Shown here: positions 11,103 through 22,753 of the stretch, one piece after another
Numbering within the stretch: position 1 is the first letter of the stretch
Layout of the letters: each line of letters starts with the position of its first letter
Assembly (NCBI GenBank): GCA_964017235.1
Contig: OZ024929.1
Span: 63,707,603-63,771,602, forward strand
Direction: 5' to 3'
Source of the DNA: Sabellastarte sp. h YS-2021
Lineage: Eukaryota > Annelida > Polychaeta > Sabellida > Sabellidae
DNA: 64,000 bases
Notes under the pieces: model-generated
What the model was told of the DNA's origin: nothing
Seen by the model: only the letters and a program-made list of their open reading frames with translations
Database searches by the model: none
Program-made: the position numbers and the translations under genes

Positions 11103-12817
11103 TTAGGCAAGCAAGTGCTCTTTGTTGGATATGAATGGTCTTATTCCAAATCTCCAAATATTCACAGGCCTTCTGTAACCACACCTGGCTCCTTTTTCAG
11201 GATTGGCACCTTTCTGGATCTGAGTTTTAACCTTTTTGAGGGAAGACTTCAGACTGTGTTGACACTTTTCTAAAGTGGAGTTACAGGAAGAAGAAGTCTT
11301 AGCAAATGCAGCCATAAAGTTGATAGGGGAGAGGTTCAGCCTAGCTTGATGTTCCAGTTCCTTAAGAACTGGTAGGGGAACCTTGCCCATAGGGGCCCCA
11401 GAGGGTTTAGGAGAGATACAGATCTTTGAAAAGTCTGTATTCAACTCCTGGAATTTGTCCTCATAACAAGGCTGTCCCACCTTGTACCACTTTGCAGTGG
11501 AGGGAGGGGGTTTAATATATTTACCCTCAGGTAAATTAGAGGCCAGAAAATCAGGCTCAAACTTATCAAAGGCATCTTTGATGTGAGAGCTAAGGGGGAG
11601 CATAGAAGAAGGGCCTCTTGGCCTAACCTCCTGTTGACCCTTTTTATCGTCCAGGCTTAGAACAGAAGTGGAAGACCTGGGCATGGTTTCCCTGGGGTCA
11701 GGAAGATTAAGAATAGCCAAAAGGTCTCCACTTATTGAGAGGGTAAGTCAGCCATGGCTACTTTCCTATAAAAAAGTGGGTCTGGATCGTTTTGAGGTTG
11801 GTCTTGAAGGGCCCCTAGAGGGCTTGGAAGACCTTTGTATGGGTACAGAGGACTGAACTTTCTCTGAAGATGATGACTGAGATATGTACCTGGACCTAAC
11901 CTTGTGCTTTCTTTTATCTGCATGTTTTTTGGGTCCACCCGAGACCACCCGAGAAAGTTCCTCGGACTGACCTGAATGTTGATCTGAGAAATGTCTCGGG
12001 TCAGATTTATGCATAGAGTGATCATCTCCCAGATGGGGTGGAAGTGGTGGACCATACAAGTCCACCTCCATAGCCTCATCCGGGTAAGAGGATGGCTGAG
12101 TTCTCAGAGGAGAGGTTGGGTCCAGATTCTCAGTGTGTTTATTGGTACCAGGCTTAGAGGCTGAAGTGGAGGTCTGATCCACCTCCACTTCTTTAGGTGT
12201 CTTTTTGAAAGAGTGAAATTCGTCTTGGAGAGACTTCATGGCCTCAAGCATGGATGCCTGGAAAATCCCCATTTGCTGTTGCAATTTGTTGTTAAACTGA
12301 GAACCCAGGGATTTTTCGAGTTTGGACTCGATTTTCTGCTGTAAAGCAGTACCTGGGGTTGATGGGACAGATTTAGCTGGAGTTTTTAAAGACAATGATT
12401 CAAAACATAGGGGTTGAGGACGTGGAGGAGAAGCAAATAAATTGTCAGCACCACCCTCAAGGTCTGCCTAAGATCCAGTAAAGGACTCCATGTCATCATC
12501 CCCTAGCAAATCTAGTTCATTGTCTTTTGAAGTGTCTCTTTCTGTTTTCTAACATAATGTTTTCTCTTTTTTCTCTTTAACATTTGTTCCTCTGAGAACC
12601 CAGAGCAAATCTCTCATGGAGCTTCAAGTGTGACACAGGGGTCATCTCCTTTATTGGATTCCCTACAGGAAGGACAAAAATTGTGGTTATCAAATGGCAA
12701 ACAGAAATGACGACACTTCAAAGATCTAGGTCTATCTTTGCTCGATCTTTGGTGGGAGGACATTTTTACAGCAATAGAAAGACACATAGATGAGCAAGCC
12801 TGAACCGAGAAACTCAC
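11103..12817 (-). pseudogene. DIRS gag-like ORF1 (left copy)
   Basis: This is the structural protein region of the element. Three frames follow one another. 12,817-12,614 has a cysteine-rich motif ('CRHFC' then 'CPSC', a likely zinc knuckle). 12,395-11,766 is rich in Gln, Glu and Lys with a probable coiled coil, then a Ser/Pro/Lys-rich basic stretch. 11,720-11,103 carries a more conserved core ('PPPSTAKWYKVGQPCYEDKF'). Frameshifts separate them. Order and spacing match the right-arm copy at 18,760-20,623. Identification relies on position in the element; gag-like proteins have little sequence conservation. Confidence 0.75.
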
Positions 12818-13150
12818 AAAAACACAAATAATTAAAGAAATACTTATCCTGTCAAAATGTAACTTTCACAGAATATGCTATACAGATATTTAAACAAAAT
12901 GACTAAATGGTAACATCCAACAATACGTATAAACTGAGATATAGTAGAAAATATGAATGCAAAAAGCAATCACTTCCAAATCACGCGGCCAATGAGAAAT
13001 TGAGGAAGAATTCAGAAGAGATCCACGAGAGTACAACCTGTGACTACGGCCAAGACTGAATGTCTACTTTTCTTGGACATTGGCCGGATGCCTGTGGCCT
13101 CTCGGGTTAGCATTCAGTTCCACATGGTAAGCTATTGTAGCGCAATAAAA

Positions 13151-13756
13151 GTAAGGAATTAAGTTTGCGTTTATGTTACGGGAGATATTTGCAGTTGCGC
13201 ACAACAGCAGCAATATAGAGGAATGTGTAAATGTGTAAAGGTATTTAAATCTATGTTTGATGTCAATGTAAAACCTGTTTTATATCTGTTATCACAATAT
13301 ATATACACATAATTTCATTGTATAAAATAAAAGCCAAATTAAAAATTGTTTTCAAAAAGTCTATTAGCAGTAAATAAGATTGTATAACAATGATTCGCAT
13401 AAGCTTAGCCTTATATATCCTTCTGTCGATGAAAGATTACTCAAGAAAATGGGTGGTGATGAAATTTTGTTTATTAATCATTTGAGATTAGATGAAAAGA
13501 GAAAGTGTAAAAACGATTGTACACATATTTGTTTTGTCATATATTCATAAATTTTCAAAATATAAGGTTTATATGTACACTACAAATGTTAAGGGAGGCT
13601 GTGTACGTAACTCAGGCCTCACTTGCGTAATAAAACTCTAATTTCTACCATAGCTCTGTCTAGACATGACGTTTCACACAACAATTTATGACGTCATACA
13701 GTCTCTTTTAACGTTAGCGGGAGTGAAAAATGTAGTGCGCAACCTCTATTTAATAT
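13151..13756. other. Inner end of left arm
   Basis: This is AT-rich flank of the DIRS insertion, matching 17,769-18,426 inverted. The right arm carries about 45 extra bases near 18,221-18,265. A CRE-like palindrome 'tgacgtcata' sits at about 13,689. No gene seen. Confidence 0.6.
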
Positions 13757-14675
13757 AATAATTTTAACAAATGATGTATGCCCAATTGATAAGGTGGAAA
13801 ATACCAAATAGGAAAAGGGAAATGCACATTTTCCACTTATAACCTTTTTCTATTTATATATAGGATACCAAAACGGAATGCCCCCCGATTAAATTAGTGG
13901 TGTTTTTCCAGACAAAAATATAATATAGGTAATAAGAAAGTAAATTAACGGTAGGTCCCCCATTCACTCAGTAGTTGAACAGAATATCAGTGTTAGGAGT
14001 ATCTACTCTGCTGAAACACTTGTGAAGAGAACTACTCAGTGATCACAGCATATTTCCAATATTGTGTTGTGCCCATTAGTTACAAATGTTTCAACCATTA
14101 GTGTACTTTTTAGTCCCAGTGGAAATAGTGAGAATAAACTGGTCATCACTTCATTGCCATGTATTCAGTACAGAATGGGTGAACACAGTGACACACTGAA
14201 TGGTCAACATGCTTGATTGTCCTGCACTGAAAAGTCATCCTCCACTTCAAACCAGGGCTTTCTAGAACAGTAGTTATGAGCGACCAAATTCAAGAGCAAG
14301 TCAAACTGTCAAAGATACCAAAAGTCTCGAACAAAAACATTCTTCAGTTAAAACAAAGCATTCAAAGAAAAGATGCTTTAACCATGGTTGTCATGTGGAA
14401 CTTTCAAAGTGCAAAAACATGTTATTGTAAGTTATCTACCTTATTTTGTTTCAAAAAAGCAGTTATCAGAAGATCAGATGCAAAGTTGTGAAAATTTTCT
14501 ATTATCTGCTGCCTGGGATGCTGGCTGTCTTTCACTAACTGGACTGTTAAAGCCTGTGATCAAAAGCAAGTGGTTCCCGAAATGCAGATCTTGAATCCTT
14601 CATAATGATGATCACCACTCATTGAGAACTTCAGCATATGGTTAACTGGACAGGAATTTAATCACCAGCCAAGTA

Positions 14676-14906
14676 TCAGTCCACCCAGTTGCACTGCTTC
14701 ATTGTTGCACTGGTGTGTACTCGGAGTACTCCTGCGCAATGTTGCCAGATGTAATGATCCACAACCACAGTCTCAGGCAAGGTAAAACGCTTAAGTATGG
14801 ACGCAACACTCTGCATATCCAAGACCACGGTCAGATGGTAGCCTCCCCCTAGTGTCCCAATGTCAATTTGACTGATTCCAGGGTTTTTGTGCAGTCTCTT
14901 GACCAC
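14676..14906 (-). other. Unrecognised 76-codon open frame
   Basis: The frame has balanced composition ('ISQIDIGTLGGGYHLTVVL') and looks more protein-like than its AT-rich surroundings, but I see no family motif. The open frame could be an exon or part of an unidentified repeat. It has no partner elsewhere in the window. No function is proposed. Confidence 0.2.
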
Positions 14907-15640
14907 AGAGAATCAGACTGATCTACACTCTGGTTGGAGACACAGTGGGATTTTAAATAACAGAATGTAAACAGAAGGTGCCCTGGCTTCAATGTCCTGT
15001 GGTAAACCACACAAGTGAGTACCAAAGCACTTCAATATTTAACTTGTCATTGCTCAATTGTGGTTCAAAGTGTTTCATGCTTTGATATTATCTGTTTGGT
15101 GCAATAATTTGGAATTTTCATTTGGTTAAGAATGCATGACACAAAACAGAAAGCCTTTTGCAGACTTAAATCCTTTTCCAAAATGTTTGAAAAACCTCTT
15201 ACTAGGTCTCACAAAAAAAATGTACAAGCAGATGGGGTGGGGTTTCATTATTGCTTTGTTGGGAAGCTTGTTTTTCTTATTGCACTATACCCACATACAA
15301 CGTCCATTTATGTATAGGTTAATGGCCCTTTGGGACCTCGTAAACAATCCATTATTTTCTAATTTGGACACTTATGATGTTATTAACATATTTAAATTAC
15401 ACCTCTTCCCTAACTCATAAGTTTAAAGATGTTGTTTAACTTTTCATTTTTCATTTCTATGTTTAGGTATGTATTCTTTAGAAATGTGTCAAAAGGGCTT
15501 CCATTAATGGTCATAATCATTGAGTGACACAACTGGCCATTAATGAAAGATATTGAACACATTTAACAAAAGGAAAAACTCCCAGGGTTAATTTAAAGAA
15601 CAATAAGGATAAGGTTGTGAACTTAAATTTAAATATGCGT

Positions 15641-15872
15641 TGATACCACCGCAGTAGAGTGGTAACACTCTCGCCTTCCAACTCTGAGGCTGGGGTTCGA
15701 TTCACGGCTCTACCTCAAGTGGGAAAATTGGTAGTTGCTTGCCGTTGGTTGGAATTTTACAGTACAGAACATTGACCAACTGTATGTACTGGTTTTCTCT
15801 GCCCTCCCAACTACCATTCGTCATATGACCTGTACAGTGTTGAAAGCGACATAAAATACCAAATAAATAAAT
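15641..15872 (+). mobile_element. tRNA-derived SINE, copy 1
   Basis: A tRNA-like head carries an A-box-like 'gcagtagagtgg' (15,651) and a B box 'ggttcgattc' (15,694). A body ('tacagtacagaacattgaccaactgtatg' split by mismatches from copy 2) follows, with an end 'gttgaaagcgacataaaa' and an A-rich 'aaataaataaat' tail. Copy 2 at 28,825-29,069 shares body and tail on the same strand. The RNA polymerase III promoter is in the head. Confidence 0.85.
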
Positions 15873-16603
15873 CGACATACCATATCATATAGGTGAGGCA
15901 ATGGTAATGGTGTCAATCAACAGAAATAAGTTAAATATGTACAAGCTTTTCACAAGTACAGGTAGTGAGATTTGCGGAAATCTGAGGAAGTGATTTCAAG
16001 TAGAAATTCTACTTTTCCTGATTTGACATCTATAAATATACATTTTGTGCTAGTGCATATTTTGCAAAGTTATGATGCCAATCAGTCTGCATGTCAGATT
16101 TGGTAGTTGGGTGCAGAATGGGTTTCGTCTCAGAATATCGACTTACAGGCATTTGATAGTGCACCCTTTATTTATGATCATGTAGATGAAAGAGTGCCCC
16201 TGAGAGTTGCAACTGGAATTTCTAGTCCACTAATTACAGTGGGTTCTCTTTGATTTAACAGTGCATCTATCTCACTGATTTTTATCATTACTGACTACTA
16301 AGTTCTCTCTTGTCACATCATTGTTGAACAGTGTCTACAAATTAATAAATTTTTGCCAATAATGATGGTAACTCTGTAATACGACCCACCACACTTCTCG
16401 TCTTATCATGTTCAGCTCATGGGAAATGGGATGTTCCAATAGAGATTGGACATCAGTCATTTGGTGTTTGTTCAAGTTTGAAAAAAGAATGCTCTTTCAC
16501 TATGATAATTATACATATTGTCAAGTGCACCAAGTGTGACTGCAATGGCTTAGTTTTGCTCAACAGTAGGGTAGTAAAATTGATTCATGTTAATTTTTAT
16601 TCT

Positions 16604-16768
16604 ATTAATTCACTTTGGGATTATTCACTGAAACGTAGAATATGTAGGCTTTTTCAACATTCCCGAGGCTCCCAAAAAACAGTAAAATTAATTCACTTTG
16701 GGATTATTCACTAAAATGTGAAATATGTATGCTTTTTCAACATTCCCGAGGTCCCCAAAACAGTAAAA
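16604..16768 (+). repeat. 83-bp tandem duplication
   Basis: Two adjacent copies start 'attaattcactttggga' at 16,604 and 16,687, each containing 'ctttttcaacattcccgagg'. They differ by several substitutions, so the duplication is not brand new. Confidence 0.88.
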
Positions 16769-18759
16769 GAAATGAGATTAATGTTTTATTACAATATTAA
16801 ATACATCTACAAAAACTTTGTAATGACAATTATACTATCAGCACATGTATAAGAGTACATTATAGAACAACAGTGATCAAAATACAATAAACAACGTAGA
16901 AGGTGATATTATGGATCCAGTTGTCTATAAGCACACAGGGCCAGCCTGACCCAACCAGGTGAAAATTCGAAACCACAATTTATCCCATATGTGACGGTAA
17001 TACAGCATGAAAAGTAGAGTTCTTAACCCCCCACAGGTGCATACCAGCAAGAAAGAGGGAGGTCAAAGAAAGCATGCCATCGACAAATGAGTTTAAGGGT
17101 GGGCAGAAGGGTGGTCAATTTTGATGTTCACTGGTTACATTCTGAAGTCATAGTGACTGGTGGTGGCAAGGATAGTCCCCCCAAGGGACCATTCACAAAA
17201 GAGGTCAAGTAATTATGTAAATTGGAACTAGCTGAAATAAAATTTAAGTTTTAAGTTGGGGGCCTGGGCCAAGGAATGAGCACCTAGACACCCAAATGTC
17301 TCCCAGAAGTTTTTTCAAACTTCACTTGGTTATCTTATCCATACAATAAATTTCATTAAAAGAATCTTAATTCACCATAATGTTTCATGAATCTAAATAA
17401 TCAACATGCTTTACATTTGTATCAATTTGTCACCTAGAATTTCTTTAAATGGTTGCTGTAATAAATTAAGCAATTTATTAGTTTGCCTATTGTACCCATT
17501 TTCCATGAATAACATATGTATTATGTTATTCATATATGTCTCCATTTCTTAACAATATCTTAAGCTTGTCATCTCGAGAAGGGACTCTCATCTTGAGGTG
17601 TTTGCTTCAACTCGAGATCACGAGTTTGTGCAAGGACAACCACGAGATGTTACTGATTGCAAATTGTGATGCAACATTTCCTCTTGGCATCTTGTTTAAC
17701 ACTTAGCTTTGTGTATTAACCATACAAGACTTGTTATTTACACTTTTATAACATATACTAAATATATAATATTAAATAGAGGTTGCGCACTACGTTTTTC
17801 ACTCCCGCTAACGTTAAAAGAGACTGTATGACGTCATAAATTGTTGTGTGAAACGTCATGTCTAGACAGAGCTATGGTAGAAATTAGAGTTTTATACACA
17901 AGTGAGGCCTGAGTTACATACACAGCCTCCCTTAACATTTGTAGTGTACATATAAACCTTATATTTTGAAAATTGATGAATATATGACAAAATAAATATG
18001 TGTACAATCATTTTTTACACTTTCTCTTTTCATCTAATCTCAAATGATCAATAAACAAACAAAATTTCATCACCACCCATTTCCTTGAGTAATGTTTCAT
18101 CGACAGAAGGTTATATAAGGCTAAGCTTATGCAAATCATTGTTATACAATCTTATTTACTGCTAATAGACTTTTTGAAAACAAATTTTAGTTTGGCTTTT
18201 ATTTTATACATTGAAATTATGTGTAAGCTTCTCTTTTGATGAAAATATACATGTTATTTACAGAATAATATATATTGTGATAACAGATATAAAACAGGTT
18301 TTGCATTCACATCAAACATAGATTTAAATACCTTTGGCCTAACACTTTGCACATTCCTCTATATTGCTGCTGTTGTGCGTAACTGCAAATATCTCCCGTA
18401 ACATAAATGCAAACTTAATTCCTTACTTTTATTGGGCTACAATAGCTTACCATATGGAACTGAATGCTAACCCGGGAGGCCACAGGCATCCGGCCAACGT
18501 CCAAGAAAAATACACGTTTAGTGTTGGCCGTAGCCTCAGGTTGTACTCTCGTGGAACTCTTCTCAATTCTTCCTCAATTTCTCGTTGGCCGCGTGATTTG
18601 GAAGCGATTGCTTTTTGCATTCATATTTTCTACTATATCTCAGTTTATACGTATTGTTGGATGTTACCATTTAGTCATTTTGTTTAAATATCTGTATAGC
18701 ATATTCTGTGAAAGTTACATTTCGACAGGATAAGTATTTCTTTAATTATTTGTGTTTTT

Positions 18760-20623
18760 GTGAGTTTCTCGGTACAGGCTTGCTCATCTATGTGTCTTTT
18801 TATTGCTGTAAAAATGTCCTCCCACCAAAGATCGAGCAAAGATAAACCTAGATCTTTGAGGTGTTGTCATTTCTGTTTGCCATTGGTTAACCACAATTTT
18901 TGTCCTTCCTGTAGGGAATCCAATAAAGGAGATGACCCCTGTGTCACACTTGAAGCTCCATGTGAGATTTACTCTGGGTTCTCGGAAGAACAACTGTTAA
19001 AGATAAAAAATAGAAAACGTTATGTTAGAAAACAGAAAGATACACTTCAAAAGAAGTGAACTAGATTTGCTAGGGGACGAGGAGTCCTTTACTGGATCTT
19101 AGGCAGACCTTGAGGGTGCTGCTGACAATTTATTTGCTTCTCCTGCACGTCCTCAACCCGTACGTTTTGACTCATTGTCTTTAAAAACTCCAGCTAAATC
19201 TGTCCCATCAACCCAGGTACTGCTTTACAGCAGAAAATCGAGTCCAAACTCGAAAAATCCCTGGGTTCTCAGTTTAACAACAAATTGCAACAGCAAATGG
19301 GGGTTTTCCAGGCTTCCTTGCTTGAGGCCATGAAGTCTCTCCGAGACGAATTTCAGTCTTTCAAAAAGACGCCTAAAGAAGTGGAGGTGGCTCAGACCTC
19401 CACTTCAGCCTCTAAGCCTGGTACCAATAAACAAACTGAGAATCTGGACCCAACCCCTCCTCCGAGAACTCAGCCATCCTCTTACCCGGATGAGGCTATG
19501 GAGGTGGACTTGTATGGTCCACCTCTTCCACCCGGTCTGGGAGATGATCACTCTATGCATGAATCTGACCTGAGACATTTCTCAGATCAACATTCAGGTC
19601 AGTCCGAGGAACCTTCTTGGGTGGTCTCGGTTAGACCCCAAAAACATGCAGATAAAAGAAAGCACAAGGTTAGGTCCAGGTACATATCTCAGTCATCATC
19701 TTTAGAGGAAGTTCAGTCCTCTGTACCCATACAAAGGTCTTCCAAGCCCTCTAGGGGCCCTTCTGATCAAGACCAACCTCAAAACGATCCAGACCCACTT
19801 TTTTATAGGAAAGTAGCCATGGCTGACTTACCCTCTCAATATGCTGAGGAAGTGGAGACCTTTTGGTTATTCTTAATCTTCCTGACCCCAGGGAAACCAT
19901 GCCCAGGTCTTCCACTTCTGTTCTAAGCCTGGGCGATAAAAAGGGCCAACAGGAGCTTAGGCCAAGAGGCCCTTCTTCTATGCTCTGCTTTAGCTCTCAC
20001 ATCAAAGATGCCTTTGATAAGTTTGAGCCTGATTTTCTGGCCTCTAATTTACCTGAGGGTAAATATATTAAACCCCCTCCCTCCACTGCAAAGTGGTACA
20101 AGGTGGGACAGCCTTGTTATGAGGACAAATTCCAGGAGTTGAATACAGACTTTTCAAAGATCTGTATCTCTCCTAAACCCTCTGAGGCCCCTATGGGCAA
20201 GGTTCCCCTACCAGTTCTTAAGGAACTGGAACATCAAGCTAGGCAGAGCCTCTCCCCTATCAACTTTATGGCTGCATTTGCTAAGACTTCTTCTTCCTGT
20301 AACTCCACTTTAGAAAAGTGTCAGCACAGTCTGAAGTCTTCCTTCAAAAAGGTTAAAACTCAGATCCAGAAAGGTGCCAATCCTGAAAAAGCAGCCAGGT
20401 GTGGTTACAGAAGGCCTGTGAATATTTGGAGATTTGGAATAAGACCATTCTTATCCAACAAAGAGCACTTGTCTGCCCAAGCAAATCTGTAGCCCATATA
20501 CTCCAGAGGGAGCTATACACCATGGGTAACACTGGCCTGCTAAGGTGCGAGGCCGAAATGACCCTACTACAACCACATTTAGGGGATACGAGACACCAAG
20601 AACTCAAGAATTTGCCCTTTTGA
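18760..20623 (+). pseudogene. DIRS gag-like ORF1 (right copy)
   Basis: The frames are 18,760-19,059 (cysteine-rich start, 'CHFC' and 'CPSC'), 19,285-19,926 (coiled-coil and Ser/Pro/basic region) and 19,863-20,492 (conserved core 'PPPSTAKWYKVGQPCYEDKF'), with the end continuing in another frame to 20,623. The breaks lie at about 19,060-19,285 and 19,900. Organisation is the same as in the left copy. The protein would package RNA in DIRS particles; here it is broken. Confidence 0.75.
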
Positions 20624-22300
20624 CCTTCCTTGTTGTTCAAGTCTTAACTAGTCAAGGAGAGAGAAGACTTCCTCCTCAAAAAGGCACCTCTAAAGATGCT
20701 CAGGGTTTTGGACCCTATCAAAATAAGCCATTTCGTGGTCCCCACAATAAGAAAAGAGGACACACCCCTATGGGGGCAACTCCTCTCAAAGCAGTAACCA
20801 ATCGTTTTCCTCAGGCAGGAGGAAACCAAATTTCAGAGGTGCCAAGGGTCATTTTTAACACCACTCTAGGGGACGAGGATGTGGAAACCCCTCCCCCTAA
20901 TGACTCCTTAAAAGCCTCCCTCAGGAGGTTGCCTCCGTTTTTTCAGAAGAGACTGGCAAACAAACAAATGTCCAAACAACGTGTTAAACATTATCACCAA
21001 TTCTTGCCAGAGTTCCTCTAATTCAGTCAGGATACAAGATCCTTTAAAAAGACCAAGCTCTGGCCACTTGTATCCAGTCTCATCTGTCAAAGAATGCAAT
21101 AGAAAGGGTGGACAATGTAAAATCTCTCGGGTTTTACAGTCGCCTGTTCCTAGTCCCCAAGCCTAACCAAAGGTGGAGGCCAGTAATAGACCTAAGCACT
21201 CTCAACACTTTTCTACGTGTAGAAAAGTTCAAAATGGAAACTCCAGAGTCCATCAGGACCTCCCTAATTCCAGGGGAATGGGTATAGTCGATAGACCTAT
21301 CAGACGTTTACCTTCACATCCCCATTTACCCAAACTCAAGGAAATACCTAAGGTTTTGCCACAGGTCACAGGTGTTCCAGTTCACATCTCTTCCATTCGG
21401 CCTGGCCACAGCCCTTCAGGTCTTTACAATGATTGTAAAGGAAGTGAAGCTAATGGCCCTCATGAGGGGACTCCGACTTCACCAATACCTGGACAACTGG
21501 CTGATCAGGTCCCAGTCTCAGGAAGAAGCCCAAGTGAACACTCAGGCCATGGTAGACCTAACTCAGTCCCTGGGGTGGATAATAAATCGGGAAAAATCTG
21601 AACTAAAACCAATTCAGGTGTTTTCGTTCCTGGGCTACGAATATTATCTAGATTCAGCCCTTGTAAAACCCACTCAACAGAGATGGCTCAAACTTCAGGA
21701 TTTGATCCTACATCTCAAGTCAAAACATGTTTTGACTGCAAGATGTTTGATGTCGCTAATTGGGTTGCTTGCCTCAACGGAGAAAATGGTCCCAGAGTGA
21801 CGCCTTCACATGAGGCCTTTTCAGTTTCACCTCAAGGAGCACTGGAGATATCCTCAGTCGCTGGACAGCCTCCTTCCTTGGACAGAAACCATTTCAGCAC
21901 ACCTAGAGTGGTGGCAGAATCCCACAAAGATGATGAAAGGTGCAGACCTTCATCCCAAAGACCACAGTATCCAACTCTTTACAGATGCCTCAAAGGAAGG
22001 GTGGGGCGCTCACTTAGAGCAAACCTCTACAAAAAGTCTATGGCCAGGGAAAAAAGGCTACACATAAATGTTCTAGAGTTGAAAGGGGTTTCTCTGGCCC
22101 TTCAAAGTTTCAAGGACCAGTGTCAAAACCAAACAGTGTTGGTTGCAACGGACAACTCAATAGTGGTGGCCTACATAAACAAACAAGGACGAACTGACTC
22201 ATCAGAGATGTGCGCTCTCCTGTAGAAGATCATGACCTGGTGCCATCATTACCAGGTAACCTTGAAAGCCAGACACATTCCAGGGTGTCTAAATGTGATG
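20600..22300 (+). pseudogene. DIRS reverse transcriptase and RNase H (right copy)
   Basis: Fingers motif 'VPKPNQRWRPVIDLSTLN' lies near 21,155-21,210, followed by an in-frame stop near 21,286. The palm follows in the frame at 21,372-21,800 ('LPFGLATALQVFT'). At 21,486-21,497 the motif reads 'YLDN' where DIRS enzymes normally have 'YLDD', so the second catalytic Asp is Asn. RNase H follows ('IQLFTDASKEGWGAHL' near 21,975; 'INVLELKGVSLALQSF'; 'VATDNSIVVAYINKQG' near 22,150), then 'DILSR' near 22,310. Stops near 21,800, 22,068 and 22,225 break the reading. The left copy lacks 21,344-22,305. Confidence 0.88.
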
Positions 22301-22753
22301 GCCGATATTCTGTCCAGGTCGAACCAAGTGCAGTCAGCAAAATGGTCACTGTATCCACAGGTGTTAAAACAGAACTGTCAAAAGTGGTTCACCCCTCATG
22401 TAGATCTATTTGCCACTTCTGTGAACCACAAATTTTCACTGTATATGTCTCCAGTCCCAGACCCAAATGTTTGGGACATAGATGCTCTAAACATAAACTG
22501 GTCGGGTCTCACTGCCTATGCTTACCCTCCGACGGCTCTCCTTCCCAGGGTGATCCAAAAAATCAGGCAATGCAATTGCCTGATCATTGTAATAGCCCCA
22601 GGCTGGCCAGAGATGCCCTGGTTTTGGGACCTAGTGCAGCTCTCAACAGAGATCCCACTTCAGCTACCAGTGTCAACAACTCTTCTCAAACAGTCCCACA
22701 ATTATGCGTTTCACAGCAATCCAAACATCTCATCCTCCACGCCTGGTGTTTAG
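22232..22753 (+). pseudogene. DIRS region after RNase H (methyltransferase-like/linker domain)
   Basis: A 173-codon frame begins at the end of RNase H ('HIPGCLNVMADILSRSN') and continues with a conserved block ('HVDLFAT', 'WDIDALNINWSGLTAYAYPP', 'APGWPEMPWFWDL'). In DIRS elements a segment here has been described as methyltransferase-like. I assign it by position and the 'APGWP' motif only. It ends at a stop near 22,751 as the recombinase frame begins to overlap. Confidence 0.65.

Larger units (their letters stand above)
8351..13150 (-). mobile_element. DIRS-type retrotransposon, left-arm copy (internally deleted)
   Basis: A 44-bp terminal inverted repeat, 'ttttattgcgctacaatag' followed by 'cttaccatgtgRaactgaatgctaa', lies at 8,351-8,394 and inverted at 13,107-13,150. 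Between them on the minus strand are gag, a truncated reverse transcriptase and a tyrosine recombinase. DIRS elements replicate through a circular DNA intermediate and integrate by tyrosine recombinase, which fits the lack of a target-site duplication. Compared with the right-arm copy, 961 bp covering the RT core and RNase H are missing at about 10,242. Both terminal repeats are intact, unlike the right copy. Confidence 0.9.
4119..13756 (+). repeat. Giant inverted repeat, left arm (about 9.6 kb)
   Basis: This segment is the reverse complement of 17,769-27,896. The outer limit is where 'acatagtaacaagagtgag' stops matching, and the inner limit is at 'gtagtgcgcaacctctatttaat'. Contents from outside in: an unrecognised segment, a Harbinger relic (plus strand), a small DIRS-derived element, and a DIRS element (minus strand). 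Comparing 5,766-5,958 with 26,080-26,272, I counted 12 mismatches in about 195 bases, roughly 94% identity. The DIRS insertion shares the same inner flank in both arms, so the arms arose by inverted duplication of already rearranged DNA, not by two separate insertions. Confidence 0.95.
13757..17768. other. Unique spacer (loop) of the giant inverted repeat
   Basis: These 4,012 bp lie between the arms and have no mirrored partner. They contain a tRNA-derived SINE (15,641-15,872) and an 83-bp tandem duplication (16,604-16,768). Minus-strand frame 14,676-14,906 (76 codons) and plus-strand frame 15,136-15,420 (94 codons, hydrophobic) are not recognised. If the repeat folds, this segment is the loop. 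Confidence 0.8.

Noticed and set aside
10960..11273. Plus-strand frames in the left DIRS (for example 11,007-11,273 and 11,668-11,856)
   Set aside because: They are antisense to the gag region, which matches the right-arm copy in protein sequence.
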